Shown piece after piece: positions 1 to 8,022 of a stretch of DNA of 22,058 nucleotides. The notes beneath the pieces were generated by a model that was not told the DNA's origin, did not search any database, and worked only from the letters and a program-made list of their open reading frames with translations. This stretch comes from Saccoglossus kowalevskii (lineage: Eukaryota > Hemichordata > Enteropneusta > Harrimaniidae). How positions within the stretch are numbered: position 1 is the first letter of the stretch; every line of letters begins with the position of its first letter. Where the stretch lies: positions 1-22,058 of the forward strand of contig NW_003127380.1 in assembly GCF_000003605.2 (NCBI RefSeq), read 5' to 3'. Made by a program: the position numbers and the translations under genes.

Positions 1-236
1 TCATTGTTGCTTCATATATACAGACAACAAGATATAATATTTTCGGCAATATGACTATTGCCAAATTGGTTGTTGGTGGTGATACCTATCATTTGGGTCT
101 TCCATCAACACTCATGCGCTATTGCACCATGAGACGTTTCATGCACATCATACCAGATTTAATCATGACACTCTGTTGACAACATTAATTTACCTCATTA
201 TAATGTAAATGTGCATAACCTTTGTTTATTTTCAAT
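1..236. other. Window edge, no gene recognised
   Basis: A plus-strand frame is open from the window edge to a TGA near 177, about 58 codons, with an ATG at 51. I recognise no domain in it, and no splice site is clear enough to call it an exon. The rest is AT-rich sequence without visible repeats. Confidence 0.3.
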
Positions 237-279
237 GAGAGGATGCTTGAATGCACAGTAGTGCTTTCAGCATCCTCTC
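237..279. repeat. Strong 43-nt inverted repeat (hairpin)
   Basis: The arms GAGAGGATGCT (237-247) and AGCATCCTCTC (269-279) are perfect reverse complements over 11 bp. The 21-nt interior folds further: after a mismatch, a G-U pair, two A-T pairs and one bulged T, GCAC pairs with GTGC around an AGTA tetraloop. This gives about 18 base pairs in 43 nt. Pairing stops abruptly outside the arms. It is shorter than a usual animal microRNA precursor, so its role is unknown. Confidence 0.75.
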
Positions 280-1230
280 GCCAGTTATTTACAATGTGCC
301 TCAAGATTTAATTATGGAAGTCCAATCATTTCCAAAGCATTATCTATTTCAACAATGTTCTTCCTATTGAACATTCCTCTACTCAACACCTTACTCAAAT
401 CAATTCCATAAATTTACCAACCGCTCAAGCAAATCATTTGCCCATATTAACTATAGCCTCTTTTGTAAGCCATCTAATACCTGTGGCTTGTGTTTCAATT
501 ACATAACGTTAGTCCGAAAATGTCAGCTTCTATTATTTGAACACTCTGAAAAAACACAATCCCATTATCAAGGTCATGTTTATATTGCGCTGGTCCCGCT
601 AACTCTGGATCCAAATATACACGCAAGCAATCCAGACTAACTAAACAAATGAAACAGGTGAGAACAAGAGAGGTCACAGGTTACCAATGAATGAGAAACA
701 GTTAAATTACAATTTAAAGTGGTGGGAGTACGTGGAGGTATGCGCTTTGAATTAAATATACGTACCATTAATTCGAAGTACATGCGCAATTGCGATTTCA
801 CCACACTCTCACACTTACTGATTACTTTTGTTAAATATTATCTTTGGATCATTCAATTGCAGACACGAAGCCATGCGCTGGAAATCACGTCGACAACTTG
901 TAAGAAATAGAAAATAGACAACGATATAGATTCCACGGAAACCCCCACATTCACATTGTATTAGCTTTGTTTTATCCCATTCCTTTCGCTAGTGGCTTAC
1001 ATGGCCAATACCTTCCACATACGACACGACTCGCACTGACTGACAGAATAAGTCGATACTCCTTCAATTTCGAATCCAAGCGTCGTTTACGTGACATAAG
1101 TTCCATCTACCAAATATTGCACTTATCACGTACATAAATTGTAAATACCCTGCGGCACCCGAGTTAGAGACCAATAGTGATTGAAAAACCTGACTGTACT
1201 GATAATATCACCGTAAAACCAATATTGGAT
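280..1230. other. Intergenic, no supported gene
   Basis: On the minus strand between about 312 and 480, two overlapping frames carry amphipathic-looking peptides (for example NRKNIVEIDNALEMIGLP before a stop at 314-312) interrupted by a stop and a frame change. This could be a pseudogene or transposon scrap but matches no family I know. The 60-residue minus frame at 495-677 and the plus frame at 719-910 have no recognisable content. Confidence 0.3.
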
Positions 1231-1238
1231 TCACAGTA

Positions 1239-1529
1239 TTGATACACTCAAATGCATTGAACGCAGGTCTGGGTTATGAAGGCAAACATTCAAATCCACT
1301 AAATGCAGATCCGAAAATGGTTAGACGGATTTCACAAAGCATTTCAGAATTTGTTGACGTCGTATATCGACGTTTAGTTTATAGTGTGACAGTAATTTTT
1401 GAAAGGATACTCATGTTAATAATACATACGAACCATTTGAAGTGTTTTGAAACCGCTACATGTAAAAGAAAGCAATTCTGGTGTTGTCACTGGAAACTGG
1501 GGCGAATCTTTTATAACGTTAAGGAGTAA
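1239..1529 (+). CDS. Unrecognised open frame with a short internal repeat (doubtful)
   Basis: The frame is open from about 1206 to the stop at 1527-1529, roughly 107 codons. Its first ATG is at 1317, so if it is coding, the part before it would have to belong to an exon. I recognise no domain. The peptide carries two related octapeptides 14 residues apart, HSNALNAG and HSNPLNAD. Several of the base differences between them are synonymous (CAC/CAT, TTG/CTA, AAC/AAT), which is the kind of change selection on protein would leave, although two short copies are weak evidence. Downstream lies a hydrophobic stretch and then a Cys/Lys-rich end. It could equally be a chance open frame. Confidence 0.15.
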   Translation: MIHSNALNAGLGYEGKHSNPLNADPKMVRRISQSISEFVDVVYRRLVYSVTVIFERILMLIIHTNHLKCFETATCKRKQFWCCHWKLGRIFYNVKE

Positions 1530-1551
1530 CCACCACAGATGCGAGTATAGC

Positions 1552-1568
1552 ACGAGATTTGAACCCGT
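1552..1568 (-). other. tRNA-like T-arm / pol III B-box
   Basis: Read on the minus strand, ACGGG-TTCAAAT-CTCGT forms a five-pair stem (one G-T wobble) with a seven-base TTCAAAT loop, as in a tRNA T-arm, and contains a B-box close to GGTTCRANNC. No matching D-arm or acceptor stem was found at the right distance upstream, so this is not a complete tRNA gene. A worn tRNA-derived SINE or chance are the alternatives. Confidence 0.3.
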
Positions 1569-1997
1569 TTCATGAAATAGGCATAACGAATGTGTATATC
1601 GAGTGAAATGACCAACATCGAACGGTTTACTCTGCCTATAGCGTTGGTATATTATCCTTGCACATTATACAAAGTTCATATTAAAGGTACACAAAAACAT
1701 GCTTCACTACGTGCTATGCTGGTAGCGCAAAATGTTGGTTTTGTCGATTTCAGTTGACAGAGGATTTAACATTACGTTGTTCGTGTTATATTCACGTTTG
1801 GAGCCTACTTCTAAAAACGGATAACCTTGGTATATCAGGTATATTAGATTGGCTTGCATAAATTAAAACTATCCTCTATCCAATCACAATCGTTTATTTA
1901 CAGTCGTGACACACTGTTTCAAAATAATTTTAGTAGTTGTATTCGGTATAATATTGCTAGTATTGACCCAAGCCGCGCTTCGCCTTGGCCGGGGTTG

Positions 1998-2046
1998 ATA
2001 TTTATATAATATCTCTCTGTGCAAAATTATACCACCGTCACGTGAC
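1998..2046 (-). promoter_or_regulatory. Palindromic E-box with TATA-like element
   Basis: The 10-bp palindrome GTCACGTGAC (2037-2046) holds a CACGTG E-box of the bHLH-zip type. About 30 bp downstream on the minus strand is TATATAAA (2008-2001), followed by GC-richer sequence. The arrangement resembles a minus-strand core promoter, but no gene with a clear start follows, so this is only a motif-level call. Confidence 0.25.
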
Positions 2047-2138
2047 CCGGTTTGCAAATATTGTAATTTTCGCATAAATGTGACTGTAATTAAAAACTAA
2101 AAACATACACACAATACACAAGAAACAGAAGATACGAA

Positions 2139-2384
2139 TTAGTCACCAAGACATGTGTCCAACGACTGCTGGATGACAGGCTCCCCAACAACACCACATC
2201 CACTGTATTCAAAATACCATCTCCAAACTGCGTTTAGTGCAAAAGTCGATCTCGAAAGTAGAAATAAAGCGAATTTACAAGCCTGAGAACACAAAATGAT
2301 ATGACAATCTTTAAAATAATTGACAACAGAACGACCAAAAACAAAAGATATACATGTACACCACAGTACAAGTAAAAGATACAT
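2139..2384 (-). CDS. Possible small secreted Cys-containing protein
   Basis: A true ATG at 2384 opens an 81-residue frame. The first 17 residues (MYLLLVLWCTCISFVFG) look like a signal peptide. The predicted mature part has cysteines at residues 27, 32, 36, 63 and 78. No family is recognised. The frame may not end at its own stop: a GTGACT donor at 2146 and an acceptor after a pyrimidine-rich tract (AG at 2085-2084) would remove 63 nt and continue in frame to a stop at 1886-1884, giving 145 residues. That intron is far shorter than those of the EF-hand gene nearby. With many frames in the window, one hydrophobic start is expected by chance. Confidence 0.22.
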   Translation of the reverse strand: MYLLLVLWCTCISFVFGRSVVNYFKDCHIILCSQACKFALFLLSRSTFALNAVWRWYFEYSGCGVVGEPVIQQSLDTCLGD

Positions 2385-2549
2385 GTATGTAGAGGATATT
2401 ACATGAATGACACTACAATATCAGGTTCGAGAAAAAACAAATAAAAATAACTACATGCGATCAATAAAATCTGACATTCTAGGGTCACTAAATGTGATAT
2501 CATGTTTATCCCGTGTAACAATTTTGCAGTCTCCAAAAGTTAAAGTTTG

Positions 2550-2900
2550 GAAGTCGTCACCTACGCATGCGTCAAGTGGCCAGAGCTTTTCATTGTTTAC
2601 AAACAAGCATCTATCTATGAACCTTTGCGTTCTTAGCGTGTGTTGTTATCATCGCTTGGGACTCAATTCTCGCGCGTGCGCGGGTGACGACCCTCCCGCT
2701 TTAAAAGCTAACACAGAGATCTTAGTTTGTGAGCGCGTCTTTAAGATCTTAGGGCGTTCTGGCTCATTTGCATATAATATCGCCGTACATCAACGCCGAT
2801 TACAGCCGGGTTACCCTAGAAGCAATGATTTTTTCGGAGTCATCACAATATTTACAATTTGGGAGGGGTGCATTTGTAGCATAATACGCGGCGAATTGCC
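2550..2900. promoter_or_regulatory. CpG-enriched block with dense motif content
   Basis: This stretch is richer in G+C and CpG than its surroundings, for example TCGCGCGTGCGCGGG near 2669. It contains TCAAGTGG (2572-2579, NK2-type), the dyad TTGTTTACAAACAA (2593-2606, two overlapping forkhead-type sites), an octamer ATTTGCAT (2766-2773) running into ATAATAT, and an inverted repeat AGATCTTA/TAAGATCT (2717-2724 and 2742-2749). A plus-strand frame is open across it (2407-2943) but encodes nothing recognisable. The block looks more like a regulatory region than an exon. Confidence 0.35.
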
Positions 2901-2960
2901 ACTAGACGTCGATGGAACAAAATTCTGTGCGTGGAGAAGTTGAGGTTTGGAGAAGCTGAA

Positions 2961-3730
2961 TTTTGGTCTCACAATCTACCAGAAATATTCCGATGAACAT
3001 AATTTTTTAATAATAATTATTAAGCACTATTGAAAGCACACATGTCTCGGAATATTAGCTTTTTTGCGATAGTATGCCATGATTTAAAAAAAGTCAATAT
3101 GTTTGCACGGACCAATCAGATTGCCTGAATTGTCATTACATAGTATGGAGATAATCACTGATATATGGAGATATGGGTTAAATGAAAAAAAAATAACACG
3201 TTTCGCGTGACACGGTTTACAAATGTAACACTTTCTAGAGCCCAAAAACGATTTCTCTGTCTCCCTTCTAATGTAACTTTCACGTGATGTCGTTCTCAAT
3301 TATTGCTCGGCGAATGTGACACAGTTCCAAAATACAACGCATTATGGACAATTGCCTTTCATGAAAATGCTCCGACGTTTACTAGAAAACAATCTCTAAT
3401 GGACTTAATTGTGATGTGTCTAACCAGGAACTTATATATCCCGCCTAATTGCACTGTATTATGGGTAAATATATAGTTGTAACGCATGAATGTATCATGT
3501 GATTAGCAATTATTGCCACTTGTCTCGTTAATGTATCGTCGCTACCTTGACAATTGCTTATCAGTCAGGTATCTAGCCGAGAAATACAGCCTACACAGGA
3601 AGAAATAATAAACCAACAATTACATTTTGAATTCATAATTAACTATAACACAAAAAAACGCAACATTATTTAAATACATAGAATATGCGACATTCCGACA
3701 GAATGTATGGCTCCGGGAAGCCAAGCTATT
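2961..3730. other. Intergenic, no supported gene
   Basis: This lies between the CpG-enriched block and the 3' end of the EF-hand gene. It contains a second copy of a short motif also found at 2038-2066, a second E-box (TCACGTGA near 3284), and A-rich tracts. The minus frame at 3084-3299 has a CxxCxxC cluster but no ATG start and no recognised domain. Confidence 0.35.
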
Positions 3731-3762
3731 CAACACACACTATAATATGCTGAATATTTATT
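3731..3762 (-). terminator. Polyadenylation signal with GU-rich downstream element
   Basis: On the minus strand AATAAA occupies 3762-3757. It is followed within about 15 bases by TATAGTGTGTGTTG (3744-3731), a typical GU-rich downstream element, so cleavage is expected near 3740-3745. This gives the EF-hand gene a 3' untranslated region of roughly 390 bases. A second AATAAA at 3806-3801 could give a slightly shorter transcript. Confidence 0.6.
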
Positions 3763-4131
3763 ACACCAAATCAACGAGAGTCTGTTGCAAAGTACACGGA
3801 TTTATTTACAAATTCGACAGAATGACATGAATATAATAGTTGTCACAATCATAATAAAATAAACGTAATTGCTTTGTCGTAGTCTAAACACGTGATGACG
3901 TTATGAATAAATGGAAATATCCTAAAAAATAAGTCATAAGCTAGATGCGATTCAAAAACTATCCTCAGATGTTGAAAAAAAAACATATTTCTCACGCCAC
4001 ATTTCTTTAGAGTTCAACACATGTACACACACTAGGTCCTTGAAAACGCATTATGATTTGGTCAGCGCACACTTTTCTAATTACTCCTAATTGTCACTCA
4101 TCCCCTGTTGTAATGAGACGAATAGTTGCCG

Positions 4132-4205
4132 TTACACGTTGAGCTGGTCTTCTTCTGAACTCTCGCCATCCTTGATGTATTCGCTGAGACTCACCTTTCC
4201 ATCGC
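4132..4205 (-). other. EF-hand gene, coding exon 3
   Basis: The acceptor is TTTTCTTTTGTAG ending at 4206. The exon completes the split Gly84 codon, then encodes the rest of calcium loop 2, a short YIKDG segment and an acidic end before TAA at 4134-4132. The frame is correct only with the phase-1 donor of exon 2, which supports both sites. Confidence 0.9.
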
Positions 4206-7200
4206 CTACAAAAGAAAACGAAAACAAAATCGAGTCAGAAAAACTTTACCCTTTTATATGCGCCATTGAGAACGAAGCAAAGAATAAGCCTTGGAAATAC
4301 TTTTCTTTGGAACGTCCGCCTAATGGTCGTTTACAGCTATCGAGTGACGCACACTTTTGTGGGCAGGTCACGATCCTTGTCAATCTATTCAGTGAATGAA
4401 ATGAATGAAATAAACAAGTGGAAGGTGACTTAGATGATAGTAATCGACGGAAGGCATGAACTGGGAGGGTTATGCTAATTAAAATAGAAGATACAGTTGG
4501 CGTACGTGATGAGAATAATTTAAAGTTCTAATCACTTTCAATAATGCTAGTTTGAAGAGTAATACCAGTATCTATACAGCCGACAATGCCATCGTTAGCT
4601 CGAGGAGATATTGACGCATACATTTGCGAATGTCTTTTTATCACTCACCGTTGAGATCAGCGGACTGGAGAAACTCCACAAGCCTCTGTACTTCGTTATC
4701 AGTAATAACACCATCTTCGTTCAAATCGAATATACGAAATTCCGCTACATATTCCTTGAATGTGGGCTGAATTTCGGATCGTTTGCAAGACGCCATGCTC
4801 AGTACCTTCCAACGGTTCCGACATGATGCGTTGTTTACTGAGATGAGTTGAACGAGGATTAAACCAATGAATAAAACGCCAACTACAAGAAAAGATTACA
4901 TTTTTTACTTTTTCTGTGAAATAAATATAATGTAACTCACGAGATACGCCCGAGTGTGTCCCGTAAGGTAGCCTCACTGGAGGTAAACTACAGATTATTT
5001 TGTTGATTCGAACATTCTAAAATTTACTTAACACGTAACCATGGCGATATATGTTTCAGGTAACTGGGAAGCAGAACACGATTGTCTAAATGTCATTATT
5101 TGTGCAAGAAATTTAGGTAGCAAGAATGGGGCAATATTTTTTTCTTTATTTTCACGTGTATTTAGACCACCGCGGATAATCAAAATATTAAAATTTTGTC
5201 TTGTAGTTTTATTTGAAAAAAAACAAAAGTTTATCTTTGGGGTGGCTCAGATGATATGCATGTTTGTTTGTCTATCTTTTCTTATCATATGCTTTCAAAG
5301 TAAAGCTTAGATTTGCATATTTTCTCCTAAATTTACAACAAATCGTATCAGTGGTCAACAAGTTTTATAATCATTAGTGAATTGTGATTTAATGATATGT
5401 CAAATATGTCGTGTTTAGTACCCAGTACGTTGTTTTACGGTTTCACAACATTGAAGACAAATGTGGGCTTCTGACTGGATCTCCCATCAAATTGAGTACG
5501 CCTGGTATATATTGCCCAACTTTGCAATAGCGACAAGCAAGGCAGTGACAGAGCGAACATGTCTTGATTATTGAAACCAAAATTGTCACAAAACAAGGTT
5601 TCTTCAAGCACGATAAATATCATTAAAATACTAGGTAGAAAAAAAGTCGGACGAATTTACAAAAAATGGACACATCGGTCAGGACATTGCGTGAATGTGA
5701 GGCGGAAAGTCTTCCCTATTAATCTTGGGTTTTAAAATTTTGATAAGGTTCAGTTATTTGACGTGCCATATGTGTACAATGTGACTATCCACCAGGTAAG
5801 AAATATATTCAATTTTTCAAAAGCATATATCTATGTTTAGAACTAAACATCAGGCATCGGATGCTTTATAAAGTCATCTCATTACCTCAATTTATTAGTT
5901 ATAGCTTTTGCAGGGTGTTCACACTACATACTTGAAACCCTCGCTTATTTTAGGAAAAAACGAGCTACAAAATCGACTTTGATGTCTTGGTGTGTGTATC
6001 CGTAGTTATTTCGACAAGATCGTGAACTAAACCAATCTGACTTGCAACGCTAACTAGGAACGTTTCAGTCAAGAACAATTTCATAGGCATAAATGTTAAT
6101 CGGCTATAATGTCTTCCAGATTACATTAGCAATCTCGTCTTTTATATATAAGTGTTGGCATACTACGAATATATCAGCGCGACATTCAAACTGACGACCA
6201 CGGTAAAGCGCCTTACCACTGTATGCAGACGTCTTGCTTATACTGCAGCCGTTCTAACCGTTGCAAAAAGACAGCTCCACAAAACGCGTAACAAACATTG
6301 GCATTCAGTGACCAGATGGGCATGCGCAAGTGGAATCGCAGCTTGGGTTGAATGTTGTCATAGTTACACATTCAATAAGTTATAGAAAATATTATATGTG
6401 ATAATTAATGATTAAATATGTGTCTTGCTTCTCCTGTCGCCATCAAACCAGACTGTGATAATTTGGTAGACTAAGAGGAATCAAAATAAAATCATAACTG
6501 CCCATGTATGACTCAATATATACGACTCCCCTCCCTAGTTACAATTTTATCTTGAATAGGATGAAAGTGACCTCTCTGATAAATGACACAGAATCAGCAT
6601 CTCAAGACATTTTACAATAACTGCGATGAACATTCACGTTTCTCTACAATAGCACATTTGCCGAATGTCGCGACTGTATGCAGTTATAACCTGACTCTAT
6701 ATATATGATTGAAGCTAACCGTGAAAACGTAGGCGTGAAATATGTAATACGAAAAAATTGTTGAATTGGAATTGTATTGTTGGTTTCAACATGATATATA
6801 TTTAATATGTTTTTACACGTACCTATATTTAGGGAAACAGTTTCAATCAACGGTGACTAAATCATATTTTCTTAGATTTGTGCTATAACTTTTATCTCAG
6901 AAGTTAGTTAAAAAATAATTCATAAAACATGTTGATCTACTACACATGTTGTCAAATACTAGTAGTTCAAAAGTTTTTGATACTATACTGTGGGCATTGT
7001 GCGAGAATTTCTGAGCGGATTGGGTTAGTATGAGGTTATTGCGAGCGAGAACAAGGCAAAGTATACGCGACGCAATGACCTACGCGTATATCTTATGTGT
7101 ATATACAGGTATTCCAGCCTGTAGCCGTAATTGTAGTTAAGGGTAATATAACAAGAAAATAACACATCCACACACAAACAAATAAATAAAACACACACGC

Positions 7201-7962
7201 GGTTTTGTGGCGTTATTATATTTCCGCCACGCGCTACATTATTACTTCGATATAAATTTATGGGAATGCTTTAATGTGACATAGACATTAAGTGCATTTA
7301 AAAAAACACGGAAAGCGTTCTAACGCGTGTCAGGTATATAATACTAAATGATACCCACATTGAAGTCACAAAAAACACGAGAATTTCCCTATGATCCCGT
7401 GACTTGAACTGTATGCATACTTATCTAACTTGCGCTCCTACAAACGCATTTCAAATATTTCCTTTTAACTAGATATTTTGATGAATGATAACTTTAAAGA
7501 TACTATATCAGATTGTTTACACACTCGATACTGTTGGCAATATTTTATGAGTTAGTCGATTTTATGTAGCTGTTTGAAACCGCGTGTATTTTCTTAATTA
7601 TAGTATATTCAATGTGTCTATTTTTTGGTAAGTAATAAAGGTAATGTCATTTATCATAATAATACCCTTTACTGGACAAGAACGACCCCAAAAGACAAAT
7701 GACGACTACGATGAATTAATGTGTGCCACCCTGTCACACAGGTACGCCGGCACCATTAAAAGCGACGTTGAAAGAAAACGAGCCGCTTTCGATACAAATC
7801 AATATAAAATACTTGCTTTAAAAGAGAAACATTTCGCTGAAAAATCAAATTCAAAACCACAACATAACGCAATAGGAAACACTGAAGCAGAAAGTCACTA
7901 GCCGAAGAGCTGTTGAACTTGACAGACGTTGAACATCAACACTTACCCGAATGTGTTTTCAT
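4132..7962 (-). CDS. Secreted two-EF-hand calcium-binding protein, three coding exons
   Basis: Joining 7962-7947, 4882-4649 and 4205-4132 gives 324 nt, that is 107 residues and a TAA stop. Residues 1-24 form a signal peptide: MKTHS, then the hydrophobic core VGVLFIGLILVQLI, then SVNNA. The mature chain has cysteines at 26 and 38. Loop 1 is DLNEDGVITDNE (58-69) and loop 2 is DLNGDGKVSLSE (81-92); each has Asp/Asn at positions 1, 3 and 5, Gly at 6, a hydrophobic residue at 8 and Glu at 12. An acidic tail ends at residue 107. The start ATG at 7962 has A at -3 and an in-frame TGA at 7980-7978 just upstream. Both introns are phase 1. From family knowledge it should bind calcium outside the cell or in the secretory pathway; its partner is unknown. 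The EF-hand exons are near certain and the short first exon is an inference from matching phase and the resulting signal peptide. Confidence 0.85.
4206..4648 (-). other. EF-hand gene, intron 2 (443 bp)
   Basis: The donor is CG|GTGAGT (4648-4643) and the acceptor is pyrimidine-rich. The intron is phase 1 and falls inside calcium loop 2, between Asn83 and Gly84. The plus-strand frame 4091-4399 crosses it and is a shadow. Confidence 0.88.
4649..4882 (-). other. EF-hand gene, coding exon 2
   Basis: The acceptor tract ATCTTTTCTTGTAG ends at 4883. The 234-nt exon encodes the hydrophobic core of the signal peptide, the two cysteines, the entering helix around TFKEYVAEFRIF, all of loop 1, the linking helix VQRLVEFLQSA and the start of loop 2. 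An internal ATG at 4796 in good context could start a 73-residue cytosolic form, but the 29 open codons before it encode a signal-peptide core. Confidence 0.88.
7389..7440 (-). mobile_element. Possible tRNA-derived SINE head (remnant)
   Basis: On the minus strand GAGCGCAAGTTAGATAAG resembles the D-arm/A-box part of tRNA-derived SINEs. It is followed after about 10 bases by a B-box-like AGTTCAAGTCACGGGATC. The spacing is shorter than in a real tRNA and the T-stem pairs poorly. No poly-A tail or target duplication was identified, so the call is tentative. Confidence 0.25.
7644..7901 (+). CDS. Unrecognised 85-residue open frame antisense to intron 1
   Basis: The frame starts at a real ATG and stops with TAG at 7899-7901, only 40 bp from the exon 1 donor of the EF-hand gene on the other strand. 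After a hydrophobic start (MSFIIIIPF) the product is strongly hydrophilic and predicted helical, with segments such as DDYDELMCATLSHRYAGT and VERKRAAFDTNQYKILALKE, more protein-like than most frames here. A CAG|GTACGC site lies inside it and could act as a donor. No homologue is recognised and no poly-A signal follows closely. It may be a small gene, an exon of a plus-strand gene, or chance. Confidence 0.25.
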   Translation: MSFIIIIPFTGQERPQKTNDDYDELMCATLSHRYAGTIKSDVERKRAAFDTNQYKILALKEKHFAEKSNSKPQHNAIGNTEAESH

Positions 7963-8022
7963 GTTGCTCGGCTTGGTTCACTTGTTGAATGTGGTATACC
8001 AGGAACGCGTATCGACCAAAAG

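Larger units (their letters stand above)
4883..7946 (-). other. EF-hand gene, intron 1 (3064 bp) and its contents
   Basis: The donor is CGG|GTAAGT (7946-7941). The intron splits the signal peptide after codon 5, a common place for a phase-1 intron in secreted proteins. No coding exon of this gene was found inside it. On the opposite strand it contains a few exon-like intervals (5753-5794, 7604-7627, 7644-7901), a Kozak-like ATG at 5041, and a SINE-like remnant at 7389-7440. The remainder is AT-rich without visible structure. Confidence 0.7.

Noticed and set aside
312-490. Minus-strand peptide stretches as a real gene end
   Set aside because: A stop and an unexplained frame change interrupt them, and stop-free runs of about 30 codons are common at this composition.
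4649-4796. Starting the EF-hand protein at the internal ATG at 4796
   Set aside because: The context is good, but the codons before it encode a signal-peptide core that joins in phase to a short upstream exon with its own ATG. A minor alternative start is still possible.
4091-4826. Plus-strand open frames at 4091-4399 and 4611-4826
   Set aside because: They are antisense shadows of EF-hand exons 3 and 2.
4699-4977. 92-residue minus-strand open frame over the EF-hand exon
   Set aside because: It is in another frame of exon 2 and intron 1 and lacks an ATG start. The EF-hand frame explains the sequence.
4934-4977. CTC|GTGAGT at about 4939 as the donor for the exon before exon 2
   Set aside because: The phase fits, but the preceding frame has no ATG before a stop, whereas the donor at 7946 gives an ATG, an upstream in-frame stop and a full signal peptide.
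5041-5310. Plus frame starting with ACCATGG
   Set aside because: The start context is perfect, but the product is compositionally AT-driven with no domain. At most the first few codons before CAG|GTAACT could be an exon.
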